Shown in pieces: positions 1 through 5,403 of a stretch of 21,098 nucleotides of DNA. The notes under the pieces were generated by a model. It was not told the origin of the DNA, made no database searches, and was given only the letters and a program-made list of their open reading frames with translations. A program made the translations under genes and the position numbers. The stretch is taken from positions 1 to 21,098 of the forward strand of contig SPMW01000029.1 in the NCBI GenBank assembly GCA_009827235.1. The letters are read 5' to 3'. The DNA comes from Candidatus Campylobacter infans. GTDB taxonomy: Bacteria; Campylobacterota; Campylobacteria; Campylobacterales; Campylobacteraceae. Numbering within the stretch: position 1 is the first letter of the stretch; every line of letters begins with the position of its first letter.

Positions 1-41
1 GAGCCGATAAAACCAGCCCCGCCTGTAATTGCAATTTTCAT
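1..41 (-). CDS. hldD: ADP-L-glycero-D-manno-heptose 6-epimerase, N-terminal fragment (runs off the window)
   Basis: Only the first 13 codons are inside the window. They read [13 protein letters not shown], the glycine-rich Rossmann start of an extended short-chain dehydrogenase/epimerase (GGxGFIG, NAD(P) binding). That motif alone only says nucleotide-sugar epimerase or dehydratase. The assignment to HldD, which inverts C6 of ADP-D-glycero-manno-heptose in the last step of ADP-heptose synthesis for LOS/LPS, rests on gmhB lying just upstream on the same strand, the order known from Campylobacter (hldD-gmhB-cytochrome c). The ATG overlaps the stop codon of the preceding small ORF by 4 nt (ATGA), suggesting translational coupling. 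Another sugar epimerase is possible. Confidence 0.7.
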   Translation of the reverse strand, partial: MKIAITGGAGFIG

Positions 42-298
42 TTTTGACTTTCTTTTTTTTGTTCTTTTTTGTTTTCTTGTAACTTTTGTAATGGGTAAAT
101 TTTATATGTTATGTTTGCTATTGTATTGCCCATTGTGATTTTTAAAATATCGTTTTTTGGGATTTTAGCGACAAATTCCTCGACCTTATTTAAAAGATCT
201 ATGCTATTTTTAGCAACAATCATTTCATGCTTTGTTTCATAATCTACTTTTTTTACTTTAAATAGATCTTGAAAAAATTTTGGCGGCTTCATACACAC
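38..298 (-). CDS. Small hypothetical protein in the heptose cluster
   Basis: I do not recognise this 84-86 residue protein. It starts at GTG 298 or, more likely, at ATG 292, which has AAAGAG a few bases upstream. It is mixed and soluble-looking with no signal peptide or membrane helix; the middle (roughly residues 30-65) alternates hydrophobic and polar residues as in a compact alpha/beta domain, and the C-terminus is a Lys/Glu/Gln-rich tail. It overlaps the 3' end of gmhB by about 35-41 nt and the start of hldD by 4 nt, so it sits inside a tightly packed leftward operon. This supports a real gene, but function is unknown. Its tail contains an A8 run (T8 at 53-60 on the plus strand). Confidence 0.6.
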   Translation of the reverse strand: MCMKPPKFFQDLFKVKKVDYETKHEMIVAKNSIDLLNKVEEFVAKIPKNDILKITMGNTIANITYKIYPLQKLQENKKEQKKESQK

Positions 299-755
299 TC
301 TTTAAATTTTGTTTTTCGTTTATTTTGTAGCAATTTTTTATGCCAGCATTTTTGCCTGCTTGGATATCGCTATCTTTATCGCCTATTAAAATAGACGCAT
401 TCAAATCCACATCAAACTCAGCTTTTGCTTGTAAGATCATACCTGGTTTTGGTTTGCGACAAGCGCAATTACTTTGTGGTGCGTGCGGGCAAAAATATAC
501 TTTTTTAATATAAATTTCGCGCTTTTTAAAATTTTCAAGCATCCATTCATTTAATTTTAAAAAATCATCTTGCGTGTAATATCCGCGCCCAATGCCTGAT
601 TGATTGGTGATAATAAAAAGCGCATAACCAAGATTGCTAAATCCTTTTAAAACATCAAAAACATCAGGCATAAACTCAAAATCAGCAATCTTATAAACAT
701 AATTTTTATCAGCGTTAATCACGCCATCTCTATCCAAAAACACAGCCTTGATCAT
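258..755 (-). CDS. gmhB: D-glycero-D-manno-heptose 1,7-bisphosphate 7-phosphatase
   Basis: HAD-superfamily phosphatase of 165 residues that removes the C7 phosphate from heptose bisphosphate in the cytoplasm, on the path to ADP-heptose for the LOS/LPS inner core. Visible motifs: DRDGV at residues 8-12 (nucleophile Asp8, acid/base Asp10), TNQSGIGRG 50-58 (motif II), CRKPKPG 99-105 (motif III lysine region) and GDKDSD 125-130 (motif IV). The zinc-loop ligands typical of GmhB/HisB-N are present as Cys89, His91, Cys97 and Cys99. Length matches the short GmhB subfamily. [11 protein letters not shown] is the normal family N-terminus, so the start is secure, yet no Shine-Dalgarno precedes it. It is the first gene of a leftward cluster with a small ORF and hldD. 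Confidence 0.93.
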   Translation of the reverse strand: MIKAVFLDRDGVINADKNYVYKIADFEFMPDVFDVLKGFSNLGYALFIITNQSGIGRGYYTQDDFLKLNEWMLENFKKREIYIKKVYFCPHAPQSNCACRKPKPGMILQAKAEFDVDLNASILIGDKDSDIQAGKNAGIKNCYKINEKQNLKSVYEAAKIFSRSI

Positions 756-763
756 AGCGTAAG

Positions 764-769
764 ATTTTA
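764..769 (-). promoter_or_regulatory. Putative -10 element close to the gmhB start
   Basis: Read on the minus strand, TAAAAT (preceded by GGTG) ends only 8 nt before the gmhB ATG. If this is the -10 box, transcription would begin at or within a base or two of the start codon, giving a leaderless mRNA. This fits the absence of a ribosome binding site. Inferred from sequence only. Confidence 0.35.
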
Positions 770-854
770 CACCAAATTTTATTTTTTTTCAAATTTTTAG
801 CTGATAAAAATTTTAAAATTAATATTTTATTTGGCGATTTAGCTATTTTTTAGT

Positions 855-860
855 TATAAG
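855..860 (+). promoter_or_regulatory. Putative -10 element and strong RBS for the cytochrome c gene
   Basis: TATAAG lies in an AT-rich tract between the divergent gmhB and cytochrome genes, about 40 nt before the cytochrome ATG. Campylobacter sigma-70 promoters often lack a clear -35, so this is the best candidate. The ribosome binding site AAAGGAGGA at 888-895 is one of the strongest in the window and points to high expression. Confidence 0.4.
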
Positions 861-900
861 ATTTTAAAATTACGCCTAAAATTTTTCAAAGGAGGATACA

Positions 901-1218
901 ATGAAAAAATTTTTGTTAATTGGTTGTGGAGCCGCTTTGGCATGTAGTATGAGCTTTGGTGCTGATGGTGCTGTTGTTTTTAAAAAATGCATAGCTTGCC
1001 ACGGGGCTAAGGCTGAAAAATCTTACCTAAATAAAGTACCTGTGCTAACGACAGTAGATCCTGCTGAACGCCTTGAATTAATGAAAGGCTATAAGGCTGG
1101 CACGGTTGAAGGCGGTAAAGGCAAAATCGGCCAAGGCGCGATCATGAAAATTCAAATGAGCACATTAAGCGAAGAGGATATGGCTGCTGTAAATGAATAT
1201 ATAAGCACGCTAAAATAA
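901..1218 (+). CDS. Small periplasmic monohaem cytochrome c (c553-like)
   Basis: A 105-residue protein with a Sec signal peptide (MKK, hydrophobic core to about residue 20, cleavage near Gly20/Ala21) and a single haem c motif CIACH at residues 30-34, whose Cys30 and Cys33 bind haem covalently and His34 is an axial ligand. A Met near residue 82 or 86 in the GQGAIMKIQM segment is the likely sixth ligand, as in class I c553-type cytochromes. The C-terminal helix ends EDMAAVNEYISTLK, typical of the family. Likely role: soluble electron carrier between a quinol-oxidising complex and terminal oxidases or peroxidases in the periplasm. It faces gmhB divergently, as in Campylobacter jejuni, and is followed by its own terminator, so it is probably monocistronic. 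Confidence 0.92.
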   Translation: MKKFLLIGCGAALACSMSFGADGAVVFKKCIACHGAKAEKSYLNKVPVLTTVDPAERLELMKGYKAGTVEGGKGKIGQGAIMKIQMSTLSEEDMAAVNEYISTLK

Positions 1219-1231
1219 GCATTTAACGCAA

Positions 1232-1252
1232 AGGCGGTGATTTTCACCGCCT
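1232..1252 (+). terminator. Intrinsic terminator after the cytochrome c gene
   Basis: Perfect 9-bp stem AGGCGGTGA / TCACCGCCT with a 3-nt TTT loop, beginning 14 nt after the cytochrome stop and followed by an AATTTAAAATTT tract. It is GC-rich against the local background, which makes it a convincing hairpin. Confidence 0.8.
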
Positions 1253-1259
1253 AATTTAA

Positions 1260-1334
1260 AATTTCAAAATTTCATCATCTATTAATTTAGAATTTCAAAA
1301 TTTCATCATCTATTAATTTAGAATTTCAAAATTT
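1260..1334. repeat. 31-bp tandem repeat, about 2.4 copies
   Basis: Two identical 31-bp units (1260-1290 and 1291-1321) plus the first 13 bases of a third (1322-1334). The unit starts AATTTCAAAATTTC and contains CATCATCTATTAATTTAG. It is non-coding, between the cytochrome terminator and ndh. Exact identity suggests recent duplication by slippage or unequal recombination. Confidence 0.9.
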
Positions 1335-1435
1335 ATCCCTTAAAAAACATTTCAAGCGCAAGAATAAAGGCTTAAAAATATCTTAAAACAAAATTTTACT
1401 TTTGATTTTTAATCGTTTTATCTGCCTAAAAGTCT

Positions 1436-1441
1436 TACAAT
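1436..1441 (+). promoter_or_regulatory. Putative -10 element for ndh
   Basis: TACAAT about 22 nt before the ndh ATG, after an AT-rich stretch with T-tracts. A modest AAAAAGG ribosome binding site follows at about 1450-1457. The -10 matches those proposed here for gyrA, rpmJ and the NifU-like gene, but there is no obvious -35. Confidence 0.4.
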
Positions 1442-1463
1442 TTCAAATAAAAAAAGGTGCGAT

Positions 1464-2705
1464 ATGCAAAAAAATATTTTGATTTTAGGTGGCGGATATG
1501 CTGGCTTGGCTTGCACGATGGGACTTGAAAAACGCCTTAAAAACGAGATTATAGCTGGCAAGGTTAAGCTAACACTAATCAACAAGCACGACTACCATTA
1601 TCAAACCACCTTGCTTCATAGAATCGCGCTTGGGACATATTCTGAGCGCAAGGGTCGCATATTTTACCGCAAAATTCTTCACAATACAAATTTCATAAAA
1701 GACATAGTTACAGACATTGATTTAAACGCGCGCAAAATTTATGGCGTAAATGGTTGCCACGAATACGATTATTTGGTAATTGCCCTTGGTTTTGAGCCAA
1801 ATTTTATGGGCATTAGCGGAGCAAAAGAGCACACCTATAAACTAGCCACTATGAATAGCGCGCTCGAACTCTTACACGATTTGGAGATGAAATTTAAAAA
1901 TTTTAGCCCAAAATCTAGCCCGCAAGATCTACATTTTGCCGTAGTTGGTAGCGGATTTACAGGCGTAGAATACGCAGCCGAGCTAAAAGACCGCATCGAT
2001 GAATTATGCGATATTTGCGGGATTGATAGAAGTTTGGGCAAGATTTATTTAATCGCGCGTGGCGGCAAGGTGCTACCTATGTTTAGCAAAAAACTCTCCA
2101 ATCTTTCACGCAAAAAGCTAACAAAGCGCGGCATTGAAATCATTAATGGTAGCGTGATAGAATGCTTTGATGGTGGCGTGATAGTAGAAAATGAGGGCAA
2201 AAAAGAAAAAATCCTAGCAAATACCGTGCTTTGGAGTGCGGGCGTAAAAGGCAATGAAATAATAAACAAACTAAGCGCGCAAAATGTAAGCGTGAAAAAC
2301 TCGCGCATTATGGTAGATGCGTGCTTGCGCGTGGAAAATTTTGATAATGTTTTTGCGCTTGGGGATTGTGCGATGGCCTGTGAGCAAGACATAGTGCATG
2401 CGCCCACGGCTCAGCTAGCTACGCAAATGGGCGAGTATTGCTCCAAAAGTCTTGCAAAAATCATACAAGCTGATATCAAGGGCGATAAAAACGCTTGCCA
2501 GATTAAGCCATTTAAGTTTCATCACAAAGGCACGGTTTGCTCAATTGGCCATACAGACGCCGTAGGTTTTGCTTTTGGGGTTGGAATCGCTGGCGAAGTG
2601 GCGGCATTTTTAAAGAATTTCATAGAAAACAAATGGCTTTATGCCATCGGCGGCCCAGCAATGGTAATCAAAAAAGGGCAGTTTAGGTTTAGAAGTAGCG
2701 ATTAG
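1464..2705 (+). CDS. ndh: Type II NADH dehydrogenase (NDH-2), non-proton-pumping
   Basis: A 413-residue FAD enzyme of the two-dinucleotide-binding-domain family. The FAD Rossmann motif LGGGYAGL is at residues 8-15, the NADH Rossmann motif VGSGFTGVEYAAEL at 161-174, and the second FAD-contact motif ALGDCA at 298-303. Segment APTAQLATQMG (313-323) matches the quinone-site helix of NDH-2 (AQxAxQ), which favours NDH-2 over a ferredoxin or disulfide reductase. No redox-active CxxxxC pair is present near the first motif. The C-terminal part (about 368-413) is amphipathic and basic and probably sits on the inner membrane face. Role: oxidise NADH and reduce menaquinone without pumping protons. It has its own promoter candidate and is convergent with serC. 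A sulfide:quinone reductase is less likely because its catalytic cysteines are missing. Confidence 0.85.
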   Translation: MQKNILILGGGYAGLACTMGLEKRLKNEIIAGKVKLTLINKHDYHYQTTLLHRIALGTYSERKGRIFYRKILHNTNFIKDIVTDIDLNARKIYGVNGCHEYDYLVIALGFEPNFMGISGAKEHTYKLATMNSALELLHDLEMKFKNFSPKSSPQDLHFAVVGSGFTGVEYAAELKDRIDELCDICGIDRSLGKIYLIARGGKVLPMFSKKLSNLSRKKLTKRGIEIINGSVIECFDGGVIVENEGKKEKILANTVLWSAGVKGNEIINKLSAQNVSVKNSRIMVDACLRVENFDNVFALGDCAMACEQDIVHAPTAQLATQMGEYCSKSLAKIIQADIKGDKNACQIKPFKFHHKGTVCSIGHTDAVGFAFGVGIAGEVAAFLKNFIENKWLYAIGGPAMVIKKGQFRFRSSD

Positions 2706-3092
2706 GGCAAATTGTCAGTTTAGTTTTAATTAAAATTTGCTTTTTGCTTTAATTTGTTTTTTGCTTTAATTTGTTTTTTGCTTCATAAATTTTAAAATTT
2801 AAGGTTTAAATTTAATTTTTTTTAGCAAATTTTTAGCGCAAATACTGCGCACGCGTGAATGAATTTTAAAATTTAAAGTTTAAAATTTGGCTGATTTAAA
2901 AGCCTTTAAAAATAAAATTTTAAAGGCTAGATTTTAGCAAGTGGCTAAACTTAAAAATAAAATTTTAAAATTCAAACTTTAAAAAATAAAATTTTAAAGA
3001 TTAACTTTTTAGCAAGTGGCTTGGCTTTTAAAATTTTAAATAAAATCAGCTAGTATTAAAGAGCAAAATTTTAAAAGCCACTAGCCAAAGTT
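2706..3092. other. Gene-free, repeat-rich AT stretch between convergent ndh and serC
   Basis: I see no convincing gene in these 387 bp. It holds a 17-bp tandem repeat at 2741-2783; the perfect palindrome AAATTTTAAAATTT at 2787-2800; an 11-bp inverted repeat AGCCTTTAAAA / TTTTAAAGGCT at 2901-2928; a 15-bp direct repeat TTTTAGCAAGTGGCT at 2932-2946 and 3007-3021; and a 15-bp inverted repeat GGCTTTTAAAATTTT (3023-3037) with its complement at 3065-3079. Some of the hairpins may act as bidirectional terminators for the two convergent genes, but none has the classic GC stem plus T-run. Confidence 0.7.
2741..2783. repeat. 17-bp tandem repeat, about 2.5 copies
   Basis: Unit TTTTTGCTTTAATTTGT repeats exactly at 2741-2757 and 2758-2774, with a partial third copy (TTTTTGCTT) at 2775-2783. 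It is non-coding, just after ndh. Confidence 0.85.
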
Positions 3093-4205
3093 CTAGCAAG
3101 TTCGCCTAAACTCTTTCATAAACTCCACCAAAGCCCTCACATCATCAATGCTTACCGCATTATAAATGCTAGCCCGCAAACCACCTAAAATGCGATGTCC
3201 TTTAAGGCCTATCATATTTTGCGCATTCGCAAGCTCTACAAAGCGCGCATCAAGCTCGGCACTTGGCGTTTTAAAGCTCACATTCATTAATGAGCGCGAA
3301 TGGCTTTTTGCGTGCCCTGTGTAAAAATCATCTTCATCAATAAGCTCATAAAGCATTTTGGCTTTTTGCTCGTTTTGCTTATAAATCGCGCTTAGACCGC
3401 CTTGCTCTTTTATCCAATCAAGCACCAAATCGAGCATATAAATAGCAAAAGTCGGCGGAGTGTTAGCTAGGCTATTTGCTTCAAGCTGAGTTTTATAAGA
3501 TAAAATAGTCGGCACATGCCCAAAAAATGGTGCCTTAAAACTGCCCTTTGGCTCAGCTTGGACGCGCTGGGCTAAATCTTTGCGGATTATTACTAGCGTT
3601 AGGCCTGCTGGGCCTGCGTTTTTTTGCGCCCCACCCCAAAATAGCCCGATATTATTTGCTTTAAAATCAATCTCCCTGCTTAATAAATCCGAACTAGAAT
3701 CAATCACAAGTGGCGCGCCTTTTGTGTTTGGAAAACTTTTATATTGCGTGCCGTATATTGTATTATTTGAGCAAATATAGCAATAATCAGCATCGGCGCT
3801 AAAATCTATATTTTTTGGAATTTCATCAAAATTTGTGCTCTGGCTACTGGCTACAATCTCATAATTAATGCCTAAAATTTTGGCATCTTTAATGGCTTTT
3901 TGTGTCCAAACGCCGGTATTTGCGTATTGTGCCACACCGCCAAAATACAAATTCATCGGCACTTGCGCAAATTGCATATGCCCGCCACCTTGTAAAAATA
4001 ACACAGCATATTCATCGCCTAAATTATAAAAATCGCGGATTTTTGCGATAGCGCCATTGTGCATGGCTTCATAATCCTTGCCGCGATGGCTTACTTCCAT
4101 TATATTAAAGCCTTTTTGATGGTAGCTTAAAAACTCATCTTGGGCTTTTTTTAACACGCCCAGTGGCAAACCGCTAGGGCCTGCACTAAAATTTTTCACT
4201 CTCAT
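3093..4205 (-). CDS. serC: Phosphoserine aminotransferase
   Basis: A PLP enzyme of fold type I, 370 residues, converting 3-phosphohydroxypyruvate and glutamate to phosphoserine in serine biosynthesis; the family also acts in vitamin B6 synthesis. Numbered from the start chosen here: NFSAGPSGLP near residues 5-14, the cofactor-phosphate segment LQGGGHMQF around 72-79, Asp169 in VIDSSSDLLSR (contacts the pyridine nitrogen) and PLP-lysine Lys195 in FWGGAQKNAGPAG. The C-terminal GLKGHRILGGLRASIYNA is family-typical. The start is set at 4205 rather than the in-frame ATG at 4211: AAAGGAG lies 6-7 nt before 4205 but almost touches 4211. The first 20 nt overlap the end of xseA, so it is translated from the same operon mRNA. 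Confidence 0.96.
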   Translation of the reverse strand: MRVKNFSAGPSGLPLGVLKKAQDEFLSYHQKGFNIMEVSHRGKDYEAMHNGAIAKIRDFYNLGDEYAVLFLQGGGHMQFAQVPMNLYFGGVAQYANTGVWTQKAIKDAKILGINYEIVASSQSTNFDEIPKNIDFSADADYCYICSNNTIYGTQYKSFPNTKGAPLVIDSSSDLLSREIDFKANNIGLFWGGAQKNAGPAGLTLVIIRKDLAQRVQAEPKGSFKAPFFGHVPTILSYKTQLEANSLANTPPTFAIYMLDLVLDWIKEQGGLSAIYKQNEQKAKMLYELIDEDDFYTGHAKSHSRSLMNVSFKTPSAELDARFVELANAQNMIGLKGHRILGGLRASIYNAVSIDDVRALVEFMKEFRRTC

Positions 4206-5400
4206 TAACATCTCCTTTAATTAGTGCTGATTTTGTCGCAAATGGCGATTTTAGCATTACTTCATCGCCTGCTTTTAATTTATCTAGGCTGATTTTTTGC
4301 TCGTTTTTATAAATACTAACTAAATCTTTTGCCTTATTAAAATATTCTTGCTTGCTTTTTAATAACAATTCGCATTTTTCTAAGTTGTGTTTGTAGCGGT
4401 TAAACCTTGTATCAAGCGCGTTTTGCATATTGTTTTGGGAATTCAAAATTTTAGCATTAAACACAGAAATTTTAGAATCCACACTAACGCTTGTTAATAA
4501 ACGCATTTCATAATTTAATTGCGAATTTAGCGCATTTAGCTTTTCTTGCATTACTTCATTTAATTCATTAGCCATATTATCGATAAATTGTGCCAAATCA
4601 GCTCCATTTGGCAGCAAATCCTCTATGCTAGCTGTTGGCGTGATAGAGCGATGATCACTTACAAAATCGCTTATTGTATAATCAATCTCATGGCCTATGG
4701 CTGAAATAATGGGCGTTTTAAGAGCTAAGATTGTGCGCGCTAGGCTCTCATCATTAAAGCACCACAAATCCTCTTTGCTCCCGCCACCACGCGCTAAAAT
4801 AATAACATCTAGCCCGGCACCATCGGCCATTTCTAAGGCATTTATGATTGAATGCGGGGCATTTGCGCCTTGAACCAAGGTATCAAAACTTAAAAATTTG
4901 CTTAAAAAATATCCGCGCGCTTTGATTCTGTTTAATATATCAGCAAAGGCGGCTGAACTTAGGCTAGTTACGATCCCTACGCGCTTTGGGAATTGTGGCA
5001 AAGATTTTTTACCCACTTTTTCAAAGGTTTTGGCATCTTTTTGCTTAATCAATCCTTGAAATTTTAATTTTTCGCACAAGGCATTAAAAGCCGCATCTAA
5101 ATCTCCACTGCCTGCTAATTTTAAGCTCGTTAGGTTGATTTGATAGTTTCCACTTGGGCTATAAATGCTTAATTTACCGCGCCCAATCACCTTTAAGCCA
5201 TCTTTTAGAGCAAAATTTACGCGCGAGTTTGCGCCTTTAAACATCGTTGCGCTTATGCTTGATTTTTCATCTTTTAGCACAAAATACCAATGCCCGCTAG
5301 AATGCCTAATAAAACGCGAAATTTCACCCTCAATCTCTACATCATTATAATGGCTTTCAAGCAAAGCACTTGCTGCAAGGTTTAACTCTGTGATTGTCAT
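4186..5400 (-). CDS. xseA: Exodeoxyribonuclease VII large subunit
   Basis: Catalytic subunit (404 residues) of exonuclease VII, which with XseB degrades single-stranded DNA from both ends in repair and recombination. An N-terminal OB-fold occupies about residues 1-95 (EGEISRFIRHSSGHWYFVLKDE, then FKVIGRGKLSIYSPSGNYQ-type strands). The catalytic domain follows, with VGIVTSLSSAAFADIL (141-156), RGGGSKEDLWCFNDE (204-218), GHEIDYT (236-242) and DFVSDHRSITPTAS (245-258), all signature segments. The C-terminal 120 or so residues are helical and likely coiled coil, as in the family. No xseB is in the window. It begins 3 nt after the sensor-protein stop and overlaps serC by 20 nt, so the three form one leftward operon. 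xseA next to serC is also known from C. jejuni. Confidence 0.95.
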   Translation of the reverse strand: MTITELNLAASALLESHYNDVEIEGEISRFIRHSSGHWYFVLKDEKSSISATMFKGANSRVNFALKDGLKVIGRGKLSIYSPSGNYQINLTSLKLAGSGDLDAAFNALCEKLKFQGLIKQKDAKTFEKVGKKSLPQFPKRVGIVTSLSSAAFADILNRIKARGYFLSKFLSFDTLVQGANAPHSIINALEMADGAGLDVIILARGGGSKEDLWCFNDESLARTILALKTPIISAIGHEIDYTISDFVSDHRSITPTASIEDLLPNGADLAQFIDNMANELNEVMQEKLNALNSQLNYEMRLLTSVSVDSKISVFNAKILNSQNNMQNALDTRFNRYKHNLEKCELLLKSKQEYFNKAKDLVSIYKNEQKISLDKLKAGDEVMLKSPFATKSALIKGDVNESEKF

Positions 5401-5403
5401 TTT

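Noticed and set aside
1260..1334. 31-bp repeats as a small CRISPR array
   Set aside because: The units are directly adjacent with no spacers, are AT-rich without a hairpin-type repeat, and no cas gene is nearby.
2706..3092. Possible mobile element remnant in the ndh-serC gap, suggested by direct and inverted repeats
   Set aside because: The repeats are short and AT-rich, with no transposase-like coding remains and no target-site duplication; simple slippage and terminator-like hairpins explain them better.
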